From: Pholis gunnellus
Taxonomy: Eukaryota > Chordata > Actinopteri > Perciformes > Pholidae
Assembly: GCA_910591455.2 (NCBI GenBank)
Contig: OU342822.1
Location: forward strand, 20,092,263-20,156,262
DNA length: 64,000 nt
Direction: 5' to 3'
Shown: positions 1-11,833 of the stretch, in pieces
How the letters are laid out: the number at the start of each line of letters is the position of its first letter
Position numbering within the stretch: position 1 is the first letter of the stretch
Position numbers and translations under genes: made by a program
The notes under the pieces: generated by a model
The model's database searches: none
What the model was told of the DNA's origin: nothing
The model's input: the letters and a program-made list of their open reading frames with translations, nothing else

Positions 1-224
1 TGTAAAAAGAACACACACAGACTCACATTTTTTACTTCTCGTCAGCTGATGTTTTTACAAAAGCAATGTGATGTTTGTTTGTGGGAATGTGTTCAGGTGC
101 ACCTTGAAGGGGGCAGTGTGATTGTTGCCATCCTGTTTTTGTTTGTTTTGGGTGAAAAAAATCCTTATTTATCTGATTAGATAAAGAACCACAGCGAAAG
201 TACATAAAAGAAACGTGTCCGAGC

Positions 225-575
225 CAGGTGGTGACCTCCGGTTCTGCAGAGTGAAGCCAAAGGTTCTGTGTTAAAGCTGCATTCTCTCTAATGTCCACCA
301 GGGGGCGACTCCTCTGGTTGTATAGAAGTCTATGAGAAAATGACTCTACTTCTCTCTTGATTTATTACCTCAGTAAACATTGTAAACATGAGTTTATGGT
401 CTCAATCTCTAGTTTCAAGTCTTCTTCAATACAGCATGATGTTCATTTAGTAAATGATGGTCCATTTAGAGTCAAACAGACCATAAAGCAGGGGATGCTT
501 TAGGGGCGGGGCTACACAGTGATTGACAGGTCTCAACGTCACTCCTCCTCAGTCCAGATATGGTCACTTCCTGTA
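225..575 (+). repeat. dispersed repeat family 1, copy A (CTCF-like motif)
   Basis: About 340 bp, nearly identical to 16936-17262, 40941-41240 and 52905-53262. It runs from CTCCGGTTCTGCAGAGTGAAG through CTTTAGGGGCGGGGCTACAC to CTCAGTCCAGATATGGTCAC. CCACCAGGGGGCG at 295-307 fits the CTCF core consensus. Non-coding. Confidence 0.9.
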
Positions 576-980
576 CAAGTATTATAAGTTCCTTCACAAA
601 CAAACAATAATAGTACACAACACAAATGAGGCTGAACTAAATATAGGCTGATAGAAATGTCATTTTTTTTTGTCAGTTTTGCAGGAAGGAAAGTTTTGAA
701 CAAAGTAAAACTTTGACCCCATGAAGGTGCAGGAGGATAGTCATTTACGTGATTCTGGTTCATCCTCAGGGGAACATGAATGTTTGTACCAAATGTCAAC
801 CCAATACATTCAGTAGTTTCTGAGATATTTCCCTCCAAAAACAGATATTAACCTCGTGGTGGCGCTAGAGAAAGTCAACGGATCAGTAAAGTCAGTGAGT
901 TTCATCCTCTGGGGAACACGAACTGTCTGCACAAACATTTCATTTGATCCATCCAGTAGTTGTCGAGATATTTCGGTGTA
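576..980 (+). repeat. dispersed repeat family 2, two degenerate units
   Basis: Units at about 749-830 and 895-978 share TTCATCCTC-GGGGAACA-GAA-TGT, AATACATTCAGTAGTTTCTG / ATCCATCCAGTAGTTGTCG and GAGATATTTC. A third fragment lies at about 42282-42330. A CTCF-like GTGGTGGCGC lies at about 856-865. Confidence 0.65.
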
Positions 981-1134
981 CGAAACACCACCTTTATTGT
1001 TTTTTTTGTTAATTTTTCAGGCTCATTTCATCTGTTCATTCGTCTGTTTGTTTACTCGTGTTTTGTTAAACAATGCTTGATCTCCATTACGGACGTAGGA
1101 GGTTATGTTGACGGCGCAGCAGTCAGTAATAGGA

Positions 1135-1400
1135 TCAGTGGTGAGGTCTGCTAATTGAAAAAGCCAGCAGCTCCGACGGCGTGAAACACTCTTGGCAGAG
1201 GTAAAGCGCTTTAATTGAGCTAAATCTGTCTCAATGAAGGCGCTCACTTAAAAAGCGAGAGGCGGCTCTGGCAGCGGGCCTGGACGAGGGGTCCTTACCT
1301 GCACATTAGAGGGGAAGGCATTTTAATAACAACACCCCCCCTCCTCCCCTCCTCCCCCGTTAGCATCTCACTGGAGTGGGACTCAATTATCGCTAATGGA
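1135..1400. promoter_or_regulatory. enhancer-like block
   Basis: Unique, with CTGCTAATTGAAAAAG, GCTTTAATTGAGCTAAAT and CATTTTAATAAC homeodomain-type cores and CAATTATCGCTAATGG. Resembles a conserved non-coding element; not testable here. Confidence 0.25.
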
Positions 1401-1554
1401 AGTTCACCACACAGTTTCAAATGGGAGCCGTCGACTGCTGCAGCTACGAACATTCCTCAATCGTAGATAAAAGAAAATAGCTCCTCTGGTGTTATCGTTC
1501 CGTCTGTACTGTAAGTACTGAACAGTGACTGTAAGGAACTTTTAACTGGTCCTG

Positions 1555-2030
1555 AACCAGCCTCAGTGTAGTCCTGATCCTCTATATGAACCAGTCTCAG
1601 TGTAGTCCTGATCCTCTATATGAACCAGTCTCAGTGTAGTCCTGATCCTCTATATGAACCAGTCTCAGTGTAGTCCTGATCCTCTATCAGACCTCCATCA
1701 GTAAAGAGACCATCAGAGAGAAGATGGTCTGTTTCTATAGAGTTGTTCTTGATGCTCGTCATCGGAGCCACCGGGTCGGATTCTGGTGAAACCAGATGAA
1801 CTCATACAGGTTCACCAGAACCTCCTTCAGCTCAGACTCCAGCAGAGACCGGTCCACCGTGGACAGACCCAGATCCTCCAGCAGAGACCGGTCCACCGTG
1901 GACAGACCCAGATCCGGCTTCACCTGCAGCCTTGGACCTGCAGTCGGAGCTCCGGAGGGAGGAGGAGAGCTCAGCTCCTGGCAGCAGCAGCATCATCACT
2001 ACGGAGTGAAGTAATAATAAGAGCATAACA
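1555..2030 (-). repeat. minisatellite-bearing element, copy 1
   Basis: About four 34-bp units (GTCTCAGTGTAGTCCTGATC core) at 1558-1695, a unique spacer with the GATGCTCGTCATCGGAGCC block, then two 39-bp units at about 1840-1915. On the minus strand the 39-bp unit reads LLEDLGLSTVDRS in frame, followed by ESELKEVLVNLYEFIWFHQN. Paralogous to 35215-36060. Confidence 0.85.
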
Positions 2031-3054
2031 TCATTATGATGATACTGTTATCAGAACAGCTAAGAGTAGCAACATACAGACGCAACATGCAAATATAACA
2101 CGTTTCTGGATGAAGAGCAGCTTAAAAAGACTTTACCTGAATGTAAACATTATTATCTATGTTTTTGTCTTTTCCCCGTAAGATCAGAGAGTTTATAAAC
2201 AGGAATCTGTCGGTTCAGAGACAGGATGAGAACGTTCCTCTGAGACCTTCCTCGTGATCAACATGTTTGCTCCTCTGGTGGTAAAGATGTAAGAACAGCG
2301 AGGGCGTCTCCTCAGGAGAGCGCTCTGAAGATTACACCTGCACACACCAGGCCTTCCTTCACTGTGTTGCTAATAGGAAGGTGTAAGTCACGCTGAAGCT
2401 GAATTGTTTTGTTGAGTCACATTTAAGTTCGTGTGATACAAGTTTTACGAATAAAAGAACACACAACCACTAAGATAACCCTACATATTCAAGATGTTCA
2501 CTGTGAAATCAGAATGCGTAAACATGAAATGTATTTATTCTGGTATTCTTCAGAATAATGAGAATTAAAATGTTTCCCTCCAAAGAAAAACTAGACTCCA
2601 CGGACACAAGAGACACAATATCTGAAATAAAGCTCCATGAATGTAAAACTCAGCAGAGATTAAACACGAGAACATTATTATAAAGGGAATAGAAATAAAT
2701 TAGATTACAATGAAATGAAAAAGTATAAAACTAGAAAATAAAATCAAGCACACAGTTAGGAAAATAAAATGGCATAACTTCAAACCTCAGCTCTGAATAC
2801 AAAGATACAGAGTTTAACTCTATTAAGACATTCTAACGTTCAGTCCTCGTTCTCGCAGAGGGCTCCTCGGGTTCCTCTCGGGGACTTGTTGGCTCATGCT
2901 GCCCCCTGGTGGTGAAGTTCAAATCCAGCGCCGTGTGAGAGGGTTTCAATCAGATTCACTGTCCTCTGTGTGGAAGTCTAACTGCTGTAATGTGGAGACC
3001 AAATTCTTTTATTTTCATACTTAAAAGTTACTGTGAGGAACCTTTCACTGGTCC

Positions 3055-3086
<32 letters not shown>

Positions 3087-4080
3087 GAAGAAGAAGAAGC
3101 AGGTTAATCAGTGTCGAGGTGCATTTTCAAATATCACATTTGATCGCATCTTTTTCATCACAATGTAACAACCTTTAGGTGCACATTTGAAATTAAAAAC
3201 ATGTATAACAGATGAAACGAGTCTCATGTCCACGATAAACGTGACAGCGCTTCTGTTTTTCATCCTCACAGCACCGGAGATCTTTTCTTGACCAGCGGCT
3301 GAGGTCTTTAGAAGCAGAAGTGACTCCAGACTGAACACGCGTCACACATCCATCGCAAACCTTCCCGCTAAAGAGCCGACCCAGCAGATATAAAAAGCCG
3401 TTTTCAGCCTTTGAGAGGAGACTTCTCATCCGAGCCGCCATTTAAAGACTTTCAGGTAAAACTTCCCCGACGACGTCGAGCTGCAGCGACCTGACAGCGA
3501 CCTCCAACAGGGCTTCAAACGGCATGTGTGGTGAACACATGAACGCTTTATTTCTGCCAGTTTTCTGAACAACTTCAAAAGAATTCAACAGAATTTCTTT
3601 GTCTTTTCTTTTTTCAGATTAATCCTTCGTTTCTTGCTAGTCTTCTTTCTTTCCTTCTACATCTTTAACTGAACCTAAAACAACATGAACAGTGGCCCTT
3701 AGACATCTTTTTCCAGTTTAAATTCACTTTTGGGGAAGAATTCGTGTCCTTGTTCCACCTCTGAAGAGAAACTTTCTCAACTCGCTGTTGGAAGCAGAAC
3801 TGAACTGTGTGAAGACTGTTTGTATTCAGTGTTTCTTATTTCTGTGTATTAAAATGTAAAAAACAAACAAACAGCACAGTGTTGCTGTAGAAAGCCTCAC
3901 TAAACTGGGATGTTTTGATGTGTGTTATTGGTCGGCGGCCCTCCGCCTCACGCTGAGACATTCAAACAGAGCTGCGTGTCATTAGCCGTGGGAGCTCTTT
4001 GGCTGCCACATGAAAAGACGAGCTGATCAGGAGGCCGTTTAGCAGCCGACTCACAAATGACCTGGGCTGGTCTGTCTGTT
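2031..4080. other. intergenic, no gene seen
   Basis: AT-rich. A CTCF-like motif on the minus strand (CACCACCAGGGGGCA) lies at 2900-2914, and an AAT array grading into AAG lies at about 3055-3098. No coding sequence recognised. Confidence 0.6.
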
Positions 4081-5104
4081 TGAAGCGAGGATGGAGATGG
4101 GGGGGGGGGCGGACTATACCGACGGCTCACACGGCTCATTACTCGCACAGATGTAACGGACGACAAAAAGGCGGCAGGGGAGGAGAAGCCACTAATGAGG
4201 AGAGAGAGCGGAGACTAAACGGAGGAATTACGAGCTTTTCAGCTCCTCGTCGAGTCACTCAGAGACTCTGAGAGGAGGTTCACCTGAGCAGGAAGTCACC
4301 TGTGAGGGGTCAGGTAATCAGGACGTAACACTGGGACTCTTACTGAGGATGGTACATTCTTCAAGGGTCATTTGTTGTCATTATGCAACACAGGGATGCA
4401 CAGCGACATTCAGCTGTAGCCCATTTGTGACACAACAAACACACAACGAACCAAACTAAAACAGTAGAACATTCAGTTCCCGCGTCGTTATCCGGTCTCA
4501 TCAGTCGTTTAACCCTTTCACAGAGTGTGTTCACTTCACCAAAGTTAATTGTAAGACTAAAACTGTTTTATTCAGCGTTCAGGTGTACTTAGCTCCACAC
4601 TCTCGTGTCACTTCTGGTTCCTAAAAACAAGATGGCGACGGACAAAATGACAAACTCAAGTCTTCAAAACGTCAGTTCACAAACCAATGGGTGACTACCT
4701 CACCTTCTTATGTACAGTCTGTGGTTGTGAGTGAAGCTTCGGCCATCCGACAAACACTTCGGATGAAGTGCCCTTCACTACCTCCTCATTCATTTAAATG
4801 AGACCACTGCGTTGGTAATGTGGGGGGTGCGGACGAAGAGCCTCCAGCTAGAAAAAAAAGGCGGAGTTGTCCGCTGAAAAAGTTTCACGGCAAAGCAATG
4901 CAACGTCATCCGGCAACGCACCAAGTCGGTTCAAATAGATGTAACTGCACTCTTCTGGTAGATTGTGGTTTGATCACGTTACATTTCAATCATAATATTC
5001 CAGCTCAGTCTCACGAAAGGCAATCTATTGGTTTTGTGTACAGGGACATGAATTGTCTGTTTTATTTGGTGTCCCTCGGAACAAGTTTTTTTTTCGGGGC
5101 GAAA
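4080..5104. other. intergenic, no gene seen
   Basis: A short G run at about 4099-4108 and the solo inverted repeat at 4620-4735; otherwise nothing supported. Confidence 0.5.
4620..4735 (+). repeat. solo terminal inverted repeat related to the 40712-41385 element
   Basis: AAGATGGCGACGGACAAAAT then CAAACCAATGGGTGACTACC and ATGTACAGTCTGTGG correspond to the right end of the element at 41275-41375. No core is attached. Confidence 0.6.
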
Positions 5105-5255
5105 GTTAGGTTCAGGCAACAAAACCACATCGTTAAGTTCAGAGAAAACATTATGGTTGGCCTTAAAATAAGTACGTACAGTTAGGTTGAGGCAACTAAA
5201 CAAACAATTAGGTTGAGGCGACTAAACAAAGTTAGGTTGAGGCAACTAAACCACT
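5105..5255 (+). repeat. degenerate tandem repeat with GTTAGGTTGAGGCAAC units
   Basis: Units of about 25-35 bp built on AGTTAGGTT(C/G)AGGCAACAAA(C), at least four. A related array lies at 19700-19930. Confidence 0.65.
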
Positions 5256-8200
5256 AACATAAAACCAAAACGCGGAGTCAAACAGTGGTTTTGTGTTTGA
5301 AATTGGAAGTTTGTTGGACTCGTCCACATCTCCTCACGCCGACCAACACTCATCTTTTTTGATATTATAAAGTACATCACTGCTCTGACTGTTGCTGAGT
5401 CACGTGGATGCATTTCATTTGTGTGTCCAAAAACGAAAACGACTCCTAATTGACTTTCCATTGGCATTATTTTTCGTCCTGAGCGGCACGAACAAAAACA
5501 GCAACGTCACAAGTTTCTCTGAGAATTTGAAGGTTTTATTCCGACTGAACACAAAAGCAATTTACAGAGACTCCGTAGTTCCATCCTCCTGTAGGTTTCC
5601 TGCGTACTATCGTATGTTTTTCCACCGGGATTGACTTCTCGAGACATTTGCAGAAACAACACACAATCACATGAACACCTGGCTGTACGTTTTTACTGTA
5701 GTGGCTGTAAAGAAGAGCTGACTCGTGTCCGCTTCCACTGTGACTGTGAGCTCTTACAAGTATATTTAACAGCAGCAGCCTCCTGTTCACAGCTTTAATC
5801 TTTAGGCTGGCGCCTTCTGTTTCTCTTTTATATAATGTCAGAAAGATTTGAGCTACAGAATGAACACAAACCGCAAACACGTTGGCTAAAAAACGGTGAC
5901 GTAAAACGCGACAGAACAGAAAAGACGAGGAGGAATTTAAACATTCTCAAACTTGGTTTCTGTTGAACAACCTGTGAGTTTATGTTCTAATATCAACATG
6001 CCTCATTTGGCAGCATTCACATTTTTGGATTATTTCTCATGGGAACACTGAGCTGCAGTGTGAACACACATCCAGGGGAGAGATAAAAGTCAACTCTTTG
6101 TCCAGCAAGAGCCTCACAGTAAAATGTAATTGGTGCCTCACAGCTGGACGCCGACTGCCGGCGTCGCCCTGAAACGTTAATAAACAACTAACATCACCGC
6201 CAACTTGTTATTTGCCGATGCTTCTAACGAGGATAACTCACATGTTCTGTGGGAATGTAAAGAAGTGTACGTAAGCACGGGGGGAAAAACAACACAGTGA
6301 ATGTTTAATCACCTCAGACACATGAAGAAGCCATTTAAAGACGGGGGAGGGGAGTGGGGGAGGGGAAGAATCGAGAATGATCTTTAGATCAAACGCCACA
6401 GTTCAAATCCAGAACATCCGCTCTGGGCCGCTGCGTCGCCTTCCAATTTGTCAGCAAACGAGAACTGAGCCGCTTTAGTTGGACGCGTAGAAAACTGCCT
6501 CCCGGAGGGGGCACATGGGGCAGACCACCAACGCTTTTCCCCCCCCGGCCACCATGCTGCTTCGACACAAGCAAAACAAAAGCACAAAGCTGCAGCGGGG
6601 ACGCTTTGTAGCCGGGCTTTAATGTGGCGGCGGGCCGGCTGCCCCGCTGACGCGTCGCCTCGTTCCTCCTGAAGGCAACACGAGCGCTGCAAAGAGTTTT
6701 CCGTCCACACTAGAGCCAGACCGGCGGGGTTTTGCATTGTTTTTAAATTAATTGATAACAAATTAAACATTTAAACGTCTGCTGGGTATTTTGTTAAACC
6801 AATTCTTCAGATTTAGAATTTTAGATTTAAATTTCTTCCAAGCAGATTATTATAAAAAAAAGAAAAATCAACTTGCAGAGACTTTAAATTCTCTACAGAT
6901 AGATTTTCCATTCCAGTCATCATTAAGGAAGCGTTATTCTTTTACTTCCTTTAGTTGAGATTTATACGATGCACAATATACATTTGTGAAAACAGAGAAA
7001 AGTGTGAAAAGAAAGAAAAAACGATTTTGTAATAAACGATTTTGTAATAGACTGTAACCTTCCTCATATTTATACATGAGTGGTAATAACTGTTTTCCAC
7101 CATCATAGAAGATATCTGTTGAGTATTTGACCGAACAAACATTGTCACATGATGATATTTGTAGAAACTCCAGTTTTGACTCAGACTCTCTTTCTGTTGG
7201 AAAAAGAGGAAACGTCTCCAAAAACTACGAGTTCTTGCTCCATAAATGTCAATAAAAGAACCTAAAACTCTGCAAACTGAGGACCAGAAAAGAACCAGAA
7301 ATCTGTCACACTGTTGGTCACACAGTTTTGACTGTTCTCATGCACTGATCCTACAAAAAGTCATGCATTATAATTCATATATATAACTCACGTAATCAAT
7401 TTGTAACAATGAGCCGGGTCAGGTGACGTACACGAAAAGAGACTTTCAACAAGGAGGCCGCTGTTAGCATCACGTGTGGAAAGTCGAGGTTTGACAATTT
7501 TGTGTTACTTAATTAAAGGTGCTGAATAGGAGATTCAGAGCACACGTGTTGCCTCCTCAGGCTCTCAACATGGCGACGACTGAGCCGGTGGCTCACAGGC
7601 AGCAGCGATACAACGCTCGTCAATGTCACACTTAACCCGAGGAAGCCGATCAAAACATTCAAGAGGCGGCTTTGCTTCTTTACCACCGACTTCCTGTTTC
7701 GATGCTTGATGCAGGTAGCTGGTGTGTTTCGTAGAAAACCAGGCAAAAAAATAACAAAATAACTATTGGTAAAATATCATACAAACCACTCTTTTTTTTA
7801 ATTAAGGCTCAGTAATTTCCTAAAACAATAGTGCATTGGTTTGGGACTATTTTCAGCAGCGTATTAATCCACATTTGGTGCTGCAGTGATTATTTGTATG
7901 TGGGATTGAGTCTAAACAAACTACAGTGTGTGTTTTCATATTAAACTCCATCTAAAGGCTGTTACTGTTCCAGTCTCTCCTCCCTCCGACATGCCACACG
8001 GCTAACGGCGCTCTTCCTTTCTTCGCGGCGGCCGTGACCGAGCCGCGGCCGTAGCTAATCCTTAGAGGGGGGGGTCTTGCTTTGTCTTGTCACAACCAGG
8101 GGGGGTCAGAGACTCTGAAAGGCCGCGGCTCAGTTTAACATCTATTAGCAGAAAGCTGCGACCCCCGCGGAGCCGCTCCCATTGGCTGCTGAGGGCTCAA

Positions 8201-8322
8201 GACCAGCCGCATCCCCTGAAGATGCTGAAAGATGAGCTTTTCTTCTTGGATGTTGTGTTAACTCAGTCTGCACAACATCTACAACTATCTGTTTCATACA
8301 TAAGGCAGTTTGATGCAATGTT

Positions 8323-8325
<3 letters not shown>

Positions 8326-8366
<41 letters not shown>
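8326..8366. repeat. GA microsatellite
   Basis: About 20 uninterrupted GA units. Confidence 0.95.
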
Positions 8367-8369
<3 letters not shown>

Positions 8370-8838
8370 GAGGCACCTTTACTTTGTGCACTTCTACTAG
8401 TTCATCTAAAACAGATGCCCACTTTGAACGCTAATTAAAATTAGCTCTGGACAGGTTGAGGTTTTATTTTTCTCATGAATTTTGCTTTTGTTGGGACGAC
8501 TATTCAATTATCTCTCGCCTCGAGCATGAACACACTTCAGCATCTTAACTTCCTTAAAGAACCCTCAGTTATTCCAATTCACAGCTTTAGTCTCAGAGCT
8601 AATGCTAAAGCTAACTAGCTAATGACACAATGGTGGACACAAGCCACTGCAGTTGCACCAGAGAGCCGTACATTTTTGCACAATTATTATATAAAAGCTC
8701 ACAAAAGACATAAAAAACCAGCCAAACGATTCTCATGAAGTCATAAACTGCCACATGAAGGTTTGACGCTGAAGTTACTTTGCAGATAAAAGAAAACATT
8801 TAGAAGTTATGAAATACAACTAAACCAATACAAGATTT

Positions 8839-8844
8839 TTTAAT
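8839..8844 (-). terminator. candidate poly(A) signal of the PPC-domain gene
   Basis: ATTAAA on the minus strand about 157 bases after the stop codon. It is the nearest plausible hexamer; there is no transcript evidence. Confidence 0.3.
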
Positions 8845-9000
8845 CTAAAAAACAGTTTCAATCTAAATTCAAAGATTACAGAAATATTAATACAATTGTT
8901 TCCTCATCAATCATCTCACGACCCCTAAAACTTAAACTACCACTTCACTGTTAAAACTAGCTCAACAAGTACTTTTACTGGTGAACCTGTTTTTACTCCC

Positions 9001-9252
9001 TCAACTCTCAGATTTGCGCGGTTGAACCACGAGCTCGGGGAAGCCGGTCTTCTCGTCCATCTCTCTGGTGAACCGCAGGTTGACCGCCTCGCCGACGACC
9101 ACCTCGGCCGTGGTGAAGACCTCCAGGTCTCCGAGCACGTGACCCCCGACCGTCCGGCCCTCCCAGTCCGACAGGCAGACGTGGACGTGGGCGTCCCGGT
9201 TCAGAGTGCCGACCAGGGAGACGATCTCGAACCGTCCGCTGAGGTGGATCAC
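9001..9252 (-). CDS. PPC-domain gene, last exon
   Basis: The acceptor CGTTCCCTCAG|GTGATC starts the exon in phase 0 and it runs to TGA at 9001-9003. It encodes the second half of the PPC domain: GRFEIVSL, then the H-V-H pair in DAHVHVCLSD, then TVGGHVLG, and ends VVQPRKSES. The complete domain length (about 140 residues with the preceding exon, without the Gly tract) fits PPC family members. Confidence 0.8.
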   Translation of the reverse strand: MIHLSGRFEIVSLVGTLNRDAHVHVCLSDWEGRTVGGHVLGDLEVFTTAEVVVGEAVNLRFTREMDEKTGFPELVVQPRKSES

Positions 9253-10252
9253 CTGAGGGAACGAGGGAAGCCTTTATAGAGGGAAGGTTTATTTAACATC
9301 ATTTAACATATTTATTTATATCGTTACATCACTATATTTACATTCATATAACTTTATTCAGTCCCATGACTTTATTTATATAGTTACTTTACTTTATGAA
9401 CAGTGACAGTTTCCTTTTTGTTGCAAATATCTTTATACTTTGCTAACATTTGAATGCAGGACCTTTACTTGTAACAGAGTATTTGTACGGTTATATTGCT
9501 CCTAAACACAGTTTATGTTCTTCATATTCATAAGCTGAGCTCAATGTGATTTCCTACTTTGATAATGAATCATTCAAAAGATGGGAGGGAATTCAAAAAC
9601 TGGAGTTACTAATTATTAAAATAAACTGCTGTCTCCAGACAATATTTTATTATTTCTTCTACATAAAACAAGCAAACTTATTTTAATATTTAATATGTTA
9701 TTAATGTGTTCTGTGATATTCAGTGATTCACAATGAAATAAATAGACTTTAAATAAAACGTAAAAAGAAATGATGTGTATAAATAGTGAAACTATACTTT
9801 TATGAAAATATTCTTGAGTAATTATCAATAAAGATTTGAACATTTGAATCTTTGGCTTCCGGTCGGCTTTCTACTTTAAAACACAAGAAGAAGAAAGATT
9901 CCAGGAATGTGGACATTTTGAGGAAGCTGAACAAAGACAGAAGACGAAGCGGCGGACTGAAGCCGGTCTCCAGAGGATGAACCTCCGGTACCTCGTTTGT
10001 ATTCGTAGCCGTGGCGTTGGCCAGCCGGAGCGTTGCCTTGGTGACGCTGCCCACGCAGGTGATGATGAACGGCGCTCGCAGTCGCTTCTCCTCCACGAAC
10101 GCCTGCAGAGAACCCAACAGCTCCTGACCCGGACCGAACCGGACCGCATGGACCTGCAGACCCGAGCCCCCTCCTCCTGCTCCTCCTGCTCCTCCTCCTC
10201 CTCCTCCCCCTCCTCCCCCTCCTCCTGCTCCTCCTCCTGCTGCTGCTGAACT
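9001..10252 (-). CDS. PPC/DUF296-domain protein, last two exons
   Basis: Two exons join in phase 0: 9992-10252 (87 codons) and 9001-9252 (83 codons plus stop). The product begins with a Ser/Ala/Gly-rich stretch of about 30 residues, then enters a domain starting GLQVHAVRFGPGQELLGSL. The second exon has GRFEIVSLVGTL, AHVHVCLSD and TVGGHVLGDLEVF. These match the hallmark motifs of the PPC (plants and prokaryotes conserved, DUF296) fold, including the GRFEI-SL core and the VGG-V-G turn known from plant AHL proteins. PPC domains form trimers. Plant members pair the domain with AT-hooks, and none is visible here. Animal members are poorly characterised and are sometimes labelled GlmU-like in fish annotation; no enzymatic role is shown by the sequence. 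The starting methionine lies in an upstream exon I could not identify. Family call is confident, function unknown. Confidence 0.8.
9253..9991 (-). other. intron of the PPC-domain gene
   Basis: AT-rich intron of 739 bp. Positions about 9455-9600 belong to a dispersed family that is seen again at 43150-43290 (shared blocks TTTACTTGTAACAGA and AAAGATGGGAGG). No other exon is visible. Confidence 0.6.
9992..10252 (-). CDS. PPC-domain gene, penultimate exon (Gly tract and first half of the domain)
   Basis: The exon is bounded by a good acceptor (pyrimidine-rich TTCTTGTTCTCCCAG) and a donor GAG|GTACCG. The acceptor is believed because the same frame read upstream meets a TGA 27 bases before it without any ATG, so this cannot be the first coding exon. 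It encodes SSAAA, a glycine run interrupted by two alanines (GGA/GGC-type codons, seen as the GCTCCTCCTCC-type tract on the plus strand at about 10170-10245), then the first strands of the PPC fold ending ATATNTNE. The tract is a coding microsatellite. Confidence 0.75.
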
Positions 10253-10850
10253 CTGGGAGAACAAGAAAATAAATGTTCATTTTAACATATTTCTATTGTA
10301 TTGTTCTTTCTTTGTCCCTTTTTCTGTTTATTGTATTGCAGCTATTTTCAGTCACGTAATTCTTAAAAATAAACATGTTTTGGTTCTTTGTTCACTTTGT
10401 AAAATAAAATCATGTGTTTATTTAAAATAGATAAGCACACATTGGGGCTATTATATTTAAAAACGATGACAGTAAAAAGCCTCTTTAAGATAAGTTGACG
10501 GTATATATTCATCATTTATCGGGTGCTTTGATGTCATTAACTCAGAACACAAACATGGAGCTTCTTATTATTTATTACATATGATGATCTTATAGAATAC
10601 GATACATAAAACATCCACATTAATGCAGCAGAAACATCAGATATAATAGTACAACACCAGTAAAACATCAGTACTTTCACTTGAAGTACTTTTAGGTGAT
10701 AATACTTGTGTACTTTTACATCAGGAGTTTTGCTTGTCCTGTGTATATTCACAGTGTGGTTTTACTTTAAACACGAGTCGGTGTGTGTGGTCCATTCAGA
10801 TCTTTAACAGGATCACCGTGTTTAACCAAACACAAGCGTGACCTCTGACC

Positions 10851-10892
<42 letters not shown>

Positions 10893-11833
10893 GTCACGTG
10901 ACCGAACACTAATGGAGCTCTCAGTGATCCGGAGAGGCGGAGCGAACATGACTTTACTTTACATTTATTTACTCAAACATGTTGACGAGTCAACGTGTGA
11001 ACTGTATTAATCAGCGTTAATAAATCGCCACATTTCATTAGATTCAGTTTTTAATCCAGTTTTCCAATAAAATCAGCTTGAAATAGATATAAACTCACAA
11101 AAAAAATAATTATTGTCTGTAAGAAGACGTAGTAATTCATAAAAAACAATAACTAATGGAACAGAAGACTCTCAGGAAAACGTTTAGAACGGTAGAGAAG
11201 CAGCAGTTTCAAACCTTAAACCTGAAGAGACTGAATCTCAATTATTTATTTCACAAATTGTCTGCAAATGTTAACTGAACAAAGTTTAATTCATTATGTT
11301 ATGACTCTTATTATGCAGCAGTGCCGGAGGCTCAAATCTCTCATGAGACAGTTGAGAGTAATTCAGTTTTAGTTCAGTTTTCAGAGTTCTTTCTTCTTCT
11401 TCTCTCAGAGCAGAGGCTCCTTATTTGTGTTTCTTTACCCACAGAAGAGAGAGAGAGAGATCACTCTGTGCTGCAAACACCAGAGCTTTTTATGAAAACC
11501 TGAAGTCTGGACTAAACAAACCTGCACAATTACATTTAAACAAGTGCAAATCTAACAAGTGCTTTTTCTGTTTATCTGCTTTAAGTTCAGTTGTGTTCAA
11601 ATGTAATGAAGTGAAAACTCACCATTCTGCACGAGTCTGAGGCTCCTGAGGGACTAAAGTCTGAGCACAAACACTTCAGTTAAACATTTACACACATGAG
11701 GCAACAAGCTTAGTTTGGGTTGAACTGAGCATGCTCAGTAAACTGTGAACACTTCCTGGAGGGGACTGTTTGGTATTCCTGGTCTTTTACTGCCACCTGC
11801 TGGTTCATATATAGCTACGCATCTGGAGATCGG
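10253..11833. other. region upstream of the visible PPC exons
   Basis: Should contain the missing first exon of the PPC gene. One candidate is an ATG at 10947-10949 (minus strand, MFAPPLRITESS), but I see no convincing donor. A GT array lies at 10853-10890, a family 8 fragment at about 10650-10740, and a consensus CTCF-like site on the minus strand at 11790-11803. Confidence 0.45.
11790..11803 (-). promoter_or_regulatory. CTCF-like site outside the repeat family
   Basis: CCAGCAGGTGGCAG on the minus strand matches the vertebrate CTCF core consensus at all strongly constrained positions. Motif match only. Confidence 0.5.

Larger units (their letters stand above)
5256..9000. other. intergenic, no gene seen
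   Basis: Contains GC-richer unique blocks at 6380-6730 and 7985-8230, a GA array at 8326-8366 and scattered AT-rich DNA. Open frames here lack codon character and family similarity. Confidence 0.5.

Noticed and set aside
9800..9991. Continuation of the PPC reading frame past its donor
   Set aside because: The GAG|GTACCG donor joins in phase 0 to the exon at 9252, which completes the PPC domain; the read-through has no family similarity.
10767..10949. MFAPPLRITESS frame as a gene
   Set aside because: It runs into a GT microsatellite (Thr-His repeats). At most its first codons could be exon 1 of the PPC gene, which I could not support with a donor.
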